Below, in pieces: positions 18,454-26,904 of a stretch of DNA of 64,000 nt (position 1 is its first letter; each line of letters starts with the position of its first letter). The translations under genes and the position numbers were made by a program. The notes under the pieces are model-generated. The model was not told where the DNA came from and ran no database searches. It saw nothing but the letters and a program-made list of their open reading frames with translations. This stretch comes from Lancefieldella rimae ATCC 49626 (GTDB taxonomy: Bacteria > Actinomycetota > Coriobacteriia > Coriobacteriales > Atopobiaceae), in the NCBI RefSeq assembly GCF_000174015.1, contig NZ_ACFE01000001.1:186001-250000 (forward strand), given 5' to 3'.

Positions 18454-18516
18454 TACAGCGTGGGGCACAATGAAAAAAGCCAGAGAACAAATATACCCTC
18501 TGACCTTATGTTTTAA

Positions 18517-18591
18517 TGGTGGGCGATACAAGATTTGAACTTGTGACCTCTGCCGTGTGAAGGCATTGCTCTACCCCTGAGCTAATCGCCC
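18517..18591 (-). tRNA. tRNA-Val (anticodon CAC)
   Basis: Cloverleaf on the minus strand: acceptor GGGCGAT paired with ATCGCCC, discriminator A and encoded CCA, D arm GCTC-AGGGGTA-GAGC, anticodon loop TTCACAC giving CAC, T arm with TTCAAAT loop. 75 nt including CCA. It reads GUG valine codons. Confidence 0.93.
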
Positions 18592-18666
18592 GATTAGCGC
18601 TTGCAAATCATATCAAAAAGCAACCCATAATGCTAGTTTCTTACGCAATTATGTATGTAAAGTTGC

Positions 18667-19044
18667 CTATTTTGCTTCGATGGACTTTTTTACCCTGCGA
18701 GATCCAAAGGTAACAAAGACCGATAAGGCGAGAAGAACCAGCTGTTCGACACCCAATACCGTAAGATTCTGAGCCACCGCTATCTGAATAACCGTAATGA
18801 CTGCCAACACCGCAGTTGCTCCTAAAAGCATTGAAAACGCATCTGCTGCTTGGTTGGGAACATTGGCGGCTCGAGCCGCATATCCGCCTTCAAGAATGGC
18901 AATCATACACGCAAAGAGAAAAAGTGCCGAGTCAAGTTTTGGTCCGTTTCCGATAACCGCAACTACCACGGTTATCAGACCCAAAAGACCACCAATCAAC
19001 AAAAACAAGCTGACGAGCTTCATTGCACGAGTTTCAGGAGTCAT
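18667..19044 (-). CDS. Small four-helix membrane protein of unknown function
   Basis: A 125-aa protein made almost entirely of four hydrophobic segments (LVSLFLLIGGLLGLITVVVAV, SALFLFACMIAILEGGYAA, LLGATAVLAVITVIQIAV, LVLLALSVFVTFG) and a basic C-terminal end. No family recognised. ATG 19044 is preferred since AAAGGGG precedes it; the frame is open for 30 more codons without a better site. One GGCGAGAAG site lies inside. It is flanked by tRNA genes on both sides. Confidence 0.75.
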   Translation of the reverse strand: MTPETRAMKLVSLFLLIGGLLGLITVVVAVIGNGPKLDSALFLFACMIAILEGGYAARAANVPNQAADAFSMLLGATAVLAVITVIQIAVAQNLTVLGVEQLVLLALSVFVTFGSRRVKKSIEAK

Positions 19045-19268
19045 AACTCCCCTTTCATTTGAAAAGCAATACGAGAGGTATAGCACCACTACATATTTTA
19101 CCCTCACGTCTTTCAGAAACCATAATATTTTCAAACACGTTACTACTGCGTCGCTACCGTGTTGCTACTGTGTTGCTGCCGCATTCTCTAAGCCCAGCTG
19201 ATATTTTACAAAAAGACCCATAAAACCAGAAAAACCTGACAGATAAAAATCCTGCCAGGTTGAATGGT

Positions 19269-19344
19269 TGGTGGGCCCAGTAGGATTTGAACCTACAACC
19301 CAAGGATTATGAGTCCTCTGCGCTAACCGTTGCGCCATGAGCCC
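19269..19344 (-). tRNA. tRNA with CAU anticodon (elongator Met or Ile2)
   Basis: Cloverleaf on minus: acceptor GGGCTCA with TGGGCCC (one G-U pair), encoded CCA, anticodon loop CTCATAA. The CAU anticodon fits elongator methionine or an isoleucine tRNA whose C34 is turned into lysidine; the sequence alone does not settle which. It is not the initiator, since the first base pair is a normal G-C and the anticodon stem lacks three G-C pairs. Confidence 0.9.
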
Positions 19345-19383
19345 GTATAAAAAAGGCGACGGTCGCCCGCCGCCTGTCATGTA

Positions 19384-19459
19384 TGGTGGAGAATAGGGGG
19401 ATCGAACCCCTGACCTCATGACTGCCAGTCATGCGCTCTCCCAGCTGAGCTAATTCCCC
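19384..19459 (-). tRNA. tRNA-Ala (anticodon GGC)
   Basis: Cloverleaf on minus: acceptor GGGGAAT with ATTCTCC, which contains the G3-U70 wobble pair that identifies alanine tRNA. Anticodon loop CTGGCAG gives GGC. Encoded CCA is present. It lies about 40 bp upstream of the CAU tRNA in the direction of transcription, so the two probably form one transcript. Confidence 0.95.
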
Positions 19460-19558
19460 GGAAGTGGTGCGGAACTACTATATCAGAGTACGCATATCAC
19501 GCAAGCGAGAAACTCAGATTGCATCCAAAAAATGCTTCCGAGAGCCCTTCTCGCCCCT

Positions 19559-21274
19559 CTACAGCTGCCTGAGTGGAGCGATGCGGGAGACAAGCCATGC
19601 GGCAACTTCATCAAGTGCTACATCAACGCGCTCACCGGTTTCTCGATTTTTGACCTCAGCCACACCGTTTGCAACGCCACGCTTACCCACAATAACCTGC
19701 CACGGCAAACCGATAAGATCGGCGTCAGCAAACTTGACACCGGGACGCTCGTCTCTGTCGTCCACGACGGTTTCAAGACCCGCTTCAACAAACGAATCGG
19801 CAAGCTGTTTGGCAACCGGCCAAACCGTATCATCACCAACGCTCAGAGGAACAATTTCCACCTCGTACGGAGCAACGCACACCGGCCAGATAATACCGTG
19901 CTCATCGTTGTGCTGCTCGACAACAGCCGCAAGCAGGCGAGAAACACCAATACCGTAGCAGCCCATCAGGAACGGCTGCTCGGTGCCATCCTCAGCGGTA
20001 AACGTTGCGCCAAGTGCCTCGGAGTATTTGGTTCCCAGCTGGAAGACCTGTGAAACTTCAATGCCGCGCGCTTCATGAAGGGGTTGGCCGCACGTAGGAC
20101 AAAGGTCTCCCTCACGAGCCGTCACCACATCCACCCACGCATCAATCTCAAAATCACGTCCAAGTTTTGCGTGTGTAAAGTGGAAGTCCTTCTCGTTTGC
20201 ACCGATAAGCCACCACTCGGAATCTTTTAAAGAAACGTCCGCTACCGCGCGAATACCGGCAGGCAAATCTTTGGGGCCGATAAAGCCCTTCACAAGACCG
20301 TTCTCTTTGAGTTCCTCATCGCTCATAAGGTGATAGTTGCCAAAGACATGCTCGCCTTTGACCTCGTTAAGCTCGTGAGTGCCGGGTACAAAGCACACCA
20401 CCGGACGGCCATCCCCATCGATAAGTGCCAGCGCCTTGCGTGTTGCACCCTCATGAACGTGCAAAAACTTCGCAACATCTTCAATGGTACTAACTTCGGG
20501 CGTGGCGACTTTCTCAAGCTCTCCTGCCGTCCCCTCTTCAACATGAACCTTCACGGTTGCAGCTTCGGTATCGGCTGCATATCCACAGTCGCAATATACA
20601 AGTGCCGCCTCACCCGCATCGGCAAGCGCCATGAACTCAACGGAGGTGTCTCCGCCAATCTGACCTGAATCGGCAATAACGGGCAAAGCACGTATCCCTG
20701 TACGCTCACAGATTCGAGCATATGCCCCTTTTTCAGCGTCATAACACTCTTGCAGTGACTCCTGCGTAGACGAGAAGGAATACGCGTCTTTCATAATGAA
20801 CTCACGACCGCGCATAAGACCAAAGCGCGGACGCATTTCATCACGAAATTTATCCTGAATTTGATACAGCGTTACCGGCAGCTGCTTATAGCTCTTAAGC
20901 TCGTTGCGTACCAAATCCGTAAAGGTCTCCTCATGAGTGGGACCAAGCGCAAACTTACGCTCATGGCGATCGTGCAGGCGCATGAGCTCAGGTCCGTATA
21001 CGTCCCAGCGACCTGACTCTTCCCAAAGCTCCGCAGGAGTCAGAATCGGAACCAATATCTCCTGCGCTCCAATGCCGTCCATTTCATCACGGATAATCTC
21101 TTCAATCTTGCGAAGAGAGCGCCATGCAAGCGGCAGATAGCTGTAGAGCCCTGCGGCGGTCTTGCGAATCATGCCCGCACGAAGCAAGAGTCTATGGCTG
21201 GCAAGCACCGCCTCAGCAGGGTCTTCTTTCAAGGTCGGCGCATACAGTGACGACATTTTTACCCAGTGCTTCAA
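19559..21274 (-). CDS. proS: Prolyl-tRNA synthetase
   Basis: Class II aminoacyl-tRNA synthetase, 571 aa, bacterial type with an editing (INS) domain. Class II motif 2/3 regions can be seen: FRDEMRPRFGLMRGREFIMKD and GCYGIGVSRLL. The INS domain spans about residues 225-390. The anticodon-binding domain follows (VPLSVGDDTVWPVAKQL). The start is probably TTG at 21274: AAGGA lies 6 nt upstream, whereas the next ATG (21256) has no ribosome site. A GGCGAGAAG site abuts the 3' end, and an inverted pair of sites lies just upstream of the start. Confidence 0.97.
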   Translation of the reverse strand: MKHWVKMSSLYAPTLKEDPAEAVLASHRLLLRAGMIRKTAAGLYSYLPLAWRSLRKIEEIIRDEMDGIGAQEILVPILTPAELWEESGRWDVYGPELMRLHDRHERKFALGPTHEETFTDLVRNELKSYKQLPVTLYQIQDKFRDEMRPRFGLMRGREFIMKDAYSFSSTQESLQECYDAEKGAYARICERTGIRALPVIADSGQIGGDTSVEFMALADAGEAALVYCDCGYAADTEAATVKVHVEEGTAGELEKVATPEVSTIEDVAKFLHVHEGATRKALALIDGDGRPVVCFVPGTHELNEVKGEHVFGNYHLMSDEELKENGLVKGFIGPKDLPAGIRAVADVSLKDSEWWLIGANEKDFHFTHAKLGRDFEIDAWVDVVTAREGDLCPTCGQPLHEARGIEVSQVFQLGTKYSEALGATFTAEDGTEQPFLMGCYGIGVSRLLAAVVEQHNDEHGIIWPVCVAPYEVEIVPLSVGDDTVWPVAKQLADSFVEAGLETVVDDRDERPGVKFADADLIGLPWQVIVGKRGVANGVAEVKNRETGERVDVALDEVAAWLVSRIAPLRQL

Positions 21275-21298
21275 AGTTATTCCTTCCGGTCACACTCT

Positions 21299-21318
21299 GG
21301 CGAGAAGCCCTTCTCGCC
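21299..21318. repeat. Inverted pair of GGCGAGAAG sites, ispG-proS gap
   Basis: GGCGAGAAG at 21299-21307 and its perfect complement CTTCTCGCC at 21310-21318, separated by CC. It lies in the 62-bp gap between the ispG stop and the proS start. No T-run follows on minus. Confidence 0.9.
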
Positions 21319-21336
21319 ACCACGTTTTCTTATAGT

Positions 21337-22458
21337 TTACGTATTCTTGTCTTCATCGTCGGGCTTTTTGACAAATCGAGCTTCTATTTCACCAAAAAGC
21401 TCATCAACGATATCTTTTTCGGCAATTTTTTTTGTAGGAACGCCTTTCTCAAAGAGAACGGCACTCCCCTTGCCGCACGCAACTCCTATATCAACGCCAC
21501 GCGCCTCGCCGGGGCCGTTTACCACGCATCCCATAACGGCCACCGAGATTGGTGCGTGAACGTCCTCAAGGCGTTTGGATACCTTTTCCGCAATAGGTAT
21601 CATGTTGACACCGCAACGCCCGCAGGTAGGACAACTCACGAGCTCAGGCTTATTGCGGCGCATACCCAATGCCGCAAGAAGCTCCCATGCCACATGCACT
21701 TCTTCCACCGGATCGGCCGTAAGCGAGAGGCGCATGGTGTCTCCGATTCCCTGCTCAAGAAGGATTCCCACGGCCGCAGCATTTTTGACCGTTCCCTGAC
21801 GAAGCGTTCCTGCCTCGGTTACCCCTATATGTAAAGGTATCCGGGGAAGCTCACGGGAAAGTGCTCGATACACCGCAAGAGTTGTAGGAACGTCATGAGC
21901 CTTTGCAGAAAGCACAATATCATCAAAGCCACGTGCTTGGAAATGAGCGACAAAAGAACTTGCCGATGCTACCAGCTTTTCTGTAAGTGTCATATCGGGG
22001 CGTGTATCAAACTCTTTTGCAAGAGATCCCGCGTTTACGCCTATACGTATGGGAATACGAGCCTTTTGTGCTGCCTCAATAACCGCATCCACACGCTCCC
22101 ACGAGCCAATATTTCCGGGATTGATGCGAAGTGCTGAGGCACCGAGACGCGCTGCCTCGATGGCAAGCCTATGATCAAAGTGAATATCAGCAACAACAGG
22201 AAGCGGGCTTTTCTGGCATATCTCTTCAAATCCCGCAAGAGCATGTGCGTCAGGAATGGCTACACGGATTATCTCGCATCCTGCGTCTGCAAGTGTTTTA
22301 ACTTGTGCAAGTGTCGCAGCAGCGTCCGTTGTTTTGGTGGTACACATGGACTGCACGGATACCGGAGCGCCACCTCCCACCTGCACAGACCCCACCATCA
22401 CCGGATGTGTTTTTTCACGGGCAAGCTCAGCCATACGCATATCAGTTATCTCAGCCAT
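21337..22458 (-). CDS. ispG: 4-hydroxy-3-methylbut-2-en-1-yl diphosphate synthase
   Basis: Sixth step of the MEP pathway, a [4Fe-4S] enzyme. The N-terminal TIM barrel shows VQSMCTTKTTDAAATLAQ and ADIHFDHRLAIEA. The cluster cysteines lie in CPTCGRCG and MGCVVNGPGEARG near the C-terminus. 373 aa is typical. A GGAGG is very close to ATG 22458, so ATG 22440 or 22434 remain possible starts. It belongs to the dxr-rseP-ispG-proS unit; dxr and ispG flanking rseP is a common gene order. Confidence 0.97.
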   Translation of the reverse strand: MAEITDMRMAELAREKTHPVMVGSVQVGGGAPVSVQSMCTTKTTDAAATLAQVKTLADAGCEIIRVAIPDAHALAGFEEICQKSPLPVVADIHFDHRLAIEAARLGASALRINPGNIGSWERVDAVIEAAQKARIPIRIGVNAGSLAKEFDTRPDMTLTEKLVASASSFVAHFQARGFDDIVLSAKAHDVPTTLAVYRALSRELPRIPLHIGVTEAGTLRQGTVKNAAAVGILLEQGIGDTMRLSLTADPVEEVHVAWELLAALGMRRNKPELVSCPTCGRCGVNMIPIAEKVSKRLEDVHAPISVAVMGCVVNGPGEARGVDIGVACGKGSAVLFEKGVPTKKIAEKDIVDELFGEIEARFVKKPDDEDKNT

Positions 22459-22469
22459 ACCTCCACCAG

Positions 22470-23861
22470 CTATCCAAACAGTAAACGGAAAATGTCATTT
22501 TTGAGTGCAACAACAAAAATGAACAAAAAGAATGCAAGACCGATATAGGTCAAAATATTTTGTACCTTTACGGAAAGAGGACGGCGGATAATTATCTGGA
22601 CAATCTCTATCAGTATCTTGCCGCCATCAAGAGGCGGAATGGGAAGCAAGTTCATAAAACCTAAAGACATCGAGATCATGGCGATGATCATAACAAGATT
22701 GGCAATTCCAGACTCAGCAGCCCGAGATGCCATGACCGAGATTCCGACTACCGAAGACGATTGATTAAGCACATTCATAGTCTGTGTGGGAATCAAAAGG
22801 CTTCCCGCAAACTGTGCCACCTTACCAGCATAGTTAAACGATGCCATAACCGCTTCGGAAAGAGAAAGTCGATACTGGGCCGCTGTAGGAGAAATGCCTA
22901 TAACCTTTGCCTCCGGCTTGAGAGTGGGATTGATGGTCACTTCAAGATTCATACCGTCCCGCGTGTATGCCACAACCATCTCACGTTGCGCAGACAACGC
23001 CGAGTGAATCTCCTCGCTCATATCCGTCCACGTAGACACCGCTTTTCCATCAATGGCGGTAATGGTGTCTCCCGGCTTAAGACCTGCGAGCGCCGCAAGT
23101 GATTTCTCCTCAATGGCACCTATCTGTGGCGTATTTTGCGGAACCGCCACACCCACAACCATCAAAGAGCCTGCCACCAAAACCAAAGCAACGGCCACAT
23201 TGACCACAATTCCGCCAAGAAGCATCACAATTCGCTTGGGAATGCTGGCACCAAGGTAGGTGTGAGAGCGTTCCTGGGCGAGAAAATCGTCTTGATTCAT
23301 CTGTGGCTCATGGGGCTCTCCTGCCTTGGTTGAGCCGTCAAGGGTAAAATCATGGCCACGATCATATTCGGTTCTCAGCTTTGCATCACGTGCAAGGGTT
23401 TGATATTGAATAAGGGCCTCATCGTCCGTCTCGCCATTGTCCGTCTCACCGGTTTTGTGCGCCTCATACGCCTCAATTGCAGCCCAATCTGCAAGGACCT
23501 CTAAGGCTTCATAAGCAACATTGTTTTCAATGTTGAGCTCTGCGGCAACTTCGCCAACCGTAACGCGACCCTTTTTCTGCACATAGGCAAGCGCTGGTGC
23601 AAGATTGGCACTTTCAGCGCCCTCCATACCACAAATGCGCGTATAACCACCTAAAAGCAGCGGAGTTACTCCGATTTCGGTTCCATGCGAAGCGCTCTTA
23701 TAGGAGAGCTTATAGCGAAACGGCATGCCTAAAAAGAACTCCGTTACCCGTACGCCAAACGCACGAGCCGCAAGATAATGGCCTGCTTCATGCACAAATA
23801 CCAAAAGCGATAAAACAACCAATCCCCAAAAAACAGGAGATAAAATACTCAATATATTCAA
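22470..23861 (-). CDS. rseP: Site-2 intramembrane metalloprotease RseP
   Basis: Cleaves membrane-bound anti-sigma factors or leftover signal peptides. The HEAGH zinc motif is at residues 24-28 in the first helix, a PDZ domain spans about 240-315 (IGAIEEKSLAALAGLKPGDTI), and the third ligand is in NLLPIPPLDGGKILIE. Between the strand ending LLLGGYTRI (about 70) and the second helix (about 208) lies a roughly 135-residue soluble insert whose first part, GRVTVGEVAAELNIENNVAY, reads like a winged helix. The start is TTG at 23861, with AAGGA 6 nt upstream. It starts 3 bp after dxr. Confidence 0.94.
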   Translation of the reverse strand: MNILSILSPVFWGLVVLSLLVFVHEAGHYLAARAFGVRVTEFFLGMPFRYKLSYKSASHGTEIGVTPLLLGGYTRICGMEGAESANLAPALAYVQKKGRVTVGEVAAELNIENNVAYEALEVLADWAAIEAYEAHKTGETDNGETDDEALIQYQTLARDAKLRTEYDRGHDFTLDGSTKAGEPHEPQMNQDDFLAQERSHTYLGASIPKRIVMLLGGIVVNVAVALVLVAGSLMVVGVAVPQNTPQIGAIEEKSLAALAGLKPGDTITAIDGKAVSTWTDMSEEIHSALSAQREMVVAYTRDGMNLEVTINPTLKPEAKVIGISPTAAQYRLSLSEAVMASFNYAGKVAQFAGSLLIPTQTMNVLNQSSSVVGISVMASRAAESGIANLVMIIAMISMSLGFMNLLPIPPLDGGKILIEIVQIIIRRPLSVKVQNILTYIGLAFFLFIFVVALKNDIFRLLFG

Positions 23862-23864
23862 TTC

Positions 23865-25058
23865 TTATCCTTTCAACACACACGTCTGAGCAAGAGCTCG
23901 CGCATGCGCATCAATCTCAGAAAGCTGGGCAATGCTTTCGGTAGACTCTCTTGGAATTTTCTCTATAACGGACGAAACAATACGCTCAATATCAAGAAAA
24001 CCAATTTTTCCGAGACGAAACGCCTCATTTGCAATCTCATTCGCAGCATTCATCACGCAAGGGGCAGTTCCTCCCGCCCTTCCAGCTTGCTTTGCAAGTG
24101 CAAGGCAACCGAACGTCTCTTCATCAGGCTCTGCACAGGTCAGAGGGTTGGTAGTCCCCCACAAAACAGGTTGGGCAACCCCCTGCCAGCGCTCAGGATA
24201 GCTCAGGGCATACTGAATGGGGATGCGCATATCTGAGGGGCCAAGCTGTCCTTTAACCGAACCGTCAACAAATTCAACCATGGAATGGATACGGCTTTGC
24301 CGATGAATCAACACGTGAATATCGTCGATGGGCGTTTCAAAAAGATGATGAGCTTCGAGTATTTCAAGTCCCTTATTCATAAGCGTCGCCGAATCAATGG
24401 AGATTTTTGCCCCCATTGACCAGGTTGGATGTGCAAGAGCATCCGCAACGGTAACGTGCGCTAGTTCTTCTCGACACTTGCCAAAAAATGGTCCGCCTGA
24501 ACATGTCAGCCAAATTTTTGATACATCCGAGAGTTTCTCGCCGACAAGACATTGGAAGATGGCACTGTGCTCGGAGTCCACGGGAATAAGCTGACCGGGA
24601 CGGACCAGCGGCATGAGAAGATCGCCACCGACCACAATGGACTCTTTATTGGCGTAGGCAAGAATCTTTCCCGCGGTAAGCGCTGCATATCCGGCATAGA
24701 TACCCGCCTCACCCACAACGGCATTAACCACACAGTCAACATCCTCAAGCTCCGCAAGTGCGCACACCGCCTCAGAGCCGAAGGTGAGCTTACAGTTTGC
24801 AGGCAGATTGGCGAGAAGCGCATCATGACGACAAGACTCATCGGCAACGGCGACGCACGTGGGATGAAACTCATGCGCTGCTGCAACAAGCGCCGCACAT
24901 GAAGAGTGGACCGCAAGCGCAACAACCTGCAGCCTATCTGTATGATGCCGGCATACGTCCAATGTCTGCTGACCAACCGAACCGGAGCAGCCCAATATGG
25001 CCACGCGCAAAGGACGCCGGCGCGACGCATGCGGTGCGGTGTTCTCAAAGATACTCAT
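23865..25058 (-). CDS. dxr: 1-deoxy-D-xylulose-5-phosphate reductoisomerase
   Basis: Commits carbon to the MEP isoprenoid pathway, using NADPH and a divalent metal. The N-terminal Rossmann motif reads AILGCSGSVGQQTLDV, followed by NAVVGEAGIYAGYAAL, LANKES-type AYANKESIVVGG, PVDSEHSAIFQCL and the metal/substrate loop LTCSGGPFFG. 397 aa is normal. It overlaps cdsA by 4 bp. A GGCGAGAAG site lies within the LLANLP codons. Confidence 0.97.
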   Translation of the reverse strand: MSIFENTAPHASRRRPLRVAILGCSGSVGQQTLDVCRHHTDRLQVVALAVHSSCAALVAAAHEFHPTCVAVADESCRHDALLANLPANCKLTFGSEAVCALAELEDVDCVVNAVVGEAGIYAGYAALTAGKILAYANKESIVVGGDLLMPLVRPGQLIPVDSEHSAIFQCLVGEKLSDVSKIWLTCSGGPFFGKCREELAHVTVADALAHPTWSMGAKISIDSATLMNKGLEILEAHHLFETPIDDIHVLIHRQSRIHSMVEFVDGSVKGQLGPSDMRIPIQYALSYPERWQGVAQPVLWGTTNPLTCAEPDEETFGCLALAKQAGRAGGTAPCVMNAANEIANEAFRLGKIGFLDIERIVSSVIEKIPRESTESIAQLSEIDAHARALAQTCVLKG

Positions 25059-26125
25059 ACAAGCAAAAACGCTCCCAAGAAATAGAACGAGAAGTTTAAG
25101 AATAACAGAGCGGCTACGCTCCCAAAAATCATCGAGTCAGAACGATCGAGAAGACCACCGTGGCCGGGCATTATGGAGCCTGAGTCTTTTATACCGACAC
25201 CACGCTTAATGCGCGATTCAAAAAGGTCGCCAACAACCGCAAAAATGCCCTCAAAAAGACCAGCCACAATGCCCCACCAGATAGGCATATGGAAGGTAGG
25301 GCTCAACGTACTTATGAGGACCCATACTAAAACAGATCCTATAAGGCCGCCGTAAAATCCTTCCCAACTTTTATGAGGAGAAATACGGGGAGCCATTTTA
25401 TGTTTTCCAAACTTAGACCCTATCAAAAAGGCAAACGAATCATTTGCCCAAACTGATACCATAACGGCCAAGGTAAGCCATGGAACAGAAAATGACGGTT
25501 CGTATGAGCGAAGCATCACTATGGTGGAATATGCCAGCGAAGTGTATACGGGACCAAAACAAGTTACCGCAACATCCGCAAGATTGGCACGGGGTGTCAG
25601 TACATACCAAGCTCCACAGAGTATAAGCAATATGAGCAGGGAGCTGAACATGCCATAGAATCCAAAACGAGCCAAGACGGGAAAAACGACCGCAAACGTG
25701 AGTCCCAAAGGCTCATTGGGCATGCGTCCGCCCAACCGGCAGATATGAAAAAACTCCGAACAACATACCCAACCCGTTGCCGCTATAAGAACCGTCGTGG
25801 CATCGTGGCCAACATAGAGACATGCCAGCACGGTAATGGCATAAATAGCACCCGACAAAGACCGCGTTAAAAGTTTTTCCGTTAGAACGCGAATACGTTG
25901 TCCAAAGAGATTTCCCTCTGCTCGAAGCGGTTCCTTTTTGGAGCGTCTATTCTCAAGCTTATCAATCTGTTTATCCAGTCCGGCGGCCTGCTCGGAGAAT
26001 TGATGGGCAGCTTCGACGGTTTCGGCTGTTTCGGCTGTTTCGGCTGTTTTAGAAGTTTCGGCGGCTTCGGTGGCGTGAGAGCCCTGCGATAAAATATTTT
26101 TATGTTGTTTTTTCTCTGCCGTCAT
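25055..26125 (-). CDS. cdsA: Phosphatidate cytidylyltransferase with repetitive N-terminal extension
   Basis: Membrane enzyme that makes CDP-diacylglycerol from phosphatidate and CTP. The C-terminal signature is seen as SWEGFYGG, GDLFESRIKRGVGIKDSG and MPGHGGLLDRSDSM; about seven or eight hydrophobic helices. The first about 85 residues are a hydrophilic extension not found in shorter homologues, containing a TAETAETAETVEAA repeat. It overlaps uppS by 4 bp and dxr by 4 bp. The product feeds PgsA (55 kb); the substrate comes from the fused PlsC. Confidence 0.96.
   Translation of the reverse strand: MTAEKKQHKNILSQGSHATEAAETSKTAETAETAETVEAAHQFSEQAAGLDKQIDKLENRRSKKEPLRAEGNLFGQRIRVLTEKLLTRSLSGAIYAITVLACLYVGHDATTVLIAATGWVCCSEFFHICRLGGRMPNEPLGLTFAVVFPVLARFGFYGMFSSLLILLILCGAWYVLTPRANLADVAVTCFGPVYTSLAYSTIVMLRSYEPSFSVPWLTLAVMVSVWANDSFAFLIGSKFGKHKMAPRISPHKSWEGFYGGLIGSVLVWVLISTLSPTFHMPIWWGIVAGLFEGIFAVVGDLFESRIKRGVGIKDSGSIMPGHGGLLDRSDSMIFGSVAALLFLNFSFYFLGAFLLV
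26012..26088. repeat. 9-bp tandem repeats (TTTCGGCTG type) in the cdsA 5' region
   Basis: At least three perfect and several degenerate copies of a 9-bp unit encode the Ala-Glu-Thr repeats in the N-terminal extension of CdsA. A change in copy number would keep the reading frame. Confidence 0.8.
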
Positions 26126-26904
26126 GACTGCGCGCCCCCAAAGCGTCTTTCACGCTTTTGATACGCCACAAGCGCACGTAAAAAATCCCAGCGAGTAAAG
26201 TCGGGCCACAACACTGGTGTGATGTAGAGCTCTGAATAGGCAATCTGCCAAAGAAGATAGTTGGAAAGACGCTTTTCACCCGAAGTTCTAATAAGCAAAT
26301 CAGGATCGGGCAGACCGGCGGTATAGAGGTTCTTCTCGATATCTTCCGGTGTGATGGCTTCAGGATCAATACTCCCCTCTTGTGCTTGCTTGGCGAGAAG
26401 AGCTGCCGCTCGAGTAAGTTCTGCGCGGGCTCCGTAATTAACTGCCAGCGCGAAAATCATACCGGTATTGTCTTTTGTTTCAGTAAGCCCTCGTTGAAAT
26501 GTCATGTATGTCTTTTTGGGAAGCGCTTCCAGATTTCCAAAAAAACGGAGCCGTACATTCTCTTGATGGAAAAGTGGCAATTCTTTGATGAGCGTTTCAG
26601 CAAAAAGTTGCATCAGAAAGTTAACTTCTTTTTGTGAGCGCCGCCAATTTTCCGTTGAAAACGCATATACGGAAAGAACGTCCAAGCCAAGACGGACTGC
26701 TGTTGTTACCGCTTCACGCAGCGACGTCACTCCTGCACGATGACCCTTTGTGCGCTCAAGACCTTGAGCCTTTGCCCAGCGACCATTTCCGTCCATAATG
26801 AGCGAAACATGTGCGGGTATACGACTTAGATCAAGGGCATCAAGTGAGATATCATCCGGAGCGTCCTTGTAATATGCAGCCAGCTTTGCCTTGTCAAACT
26901 GCAT
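26122..26904 (-). CDS. uppS: Isoprenyl (undecaprenyl) diphosphate synthase
   Basis: cis-Prenyltransferase that builds the lipid carrier for peptidoglycan from IPP and farnesyl diphosphate. Signatures: HVSLIMDGNGRWAKAQGL (catalytic Asp), KGHRAG, YAFSTENWRRS and DLLIRTSGEKRLSNYLLWQ. 260 aa. ATG 26904 has GGAG 6 nt upstream and starts 1 bp after the frr stop. A GGCGAGAAG site lies in the LLAK codons. Confidence 0.97.
   Translation of the reverse strand: MQFDKAKLAAYYKDAPDDISLDALDLSRIPAHVSLIMDGNGRWAKAQGLERTKGHRAGVTSLREAVTTAVRLGLDVLSVYAFSTENWRRSQKEVNFLMQLFAETLIKELPLFHQENVRLRFFGNLEALPKKTYMTFQRGLTETKDNTGMIFALAVNYGARAELTRAAALLAKQAQEGSIDPEAITPEDIEKNLYTAGLPDPDLLIRTSGEKRLSNYLLWQIAYSELYITPVLWPDFTRWDFLRALVAYQKRERRFGGAQS

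Larger units (their letters stand above)
18218..18516. other. Gene-poor intergenic stretch upstream of the GNAT gene
   Basis: About 300 bp, A+T-rich. It contains an 18-bp tandem duplication (18281-18316) and a plus-strand hairpin followed by T7 (18420-18453) with a second copy of its 3' arm. A weak 88-codon open frame on plus covers most of it, but has no ribosome-binding site and runs through the hairpin, so it is not called as a gene. Confidence 0.6.

Noticed and set aside
18250-18516. 88-codon open frame on plus
   Set aside because: No ribosome-binding site, low-complexity product, and it runs through a terminator hairpin.
17269-19558. Genomic island next to tRNA genes
   Set aside because: Repeats and a lone GNAT gene are present, but there is no integrase, no transposase and no direct repeat of a tRNA 3' end.
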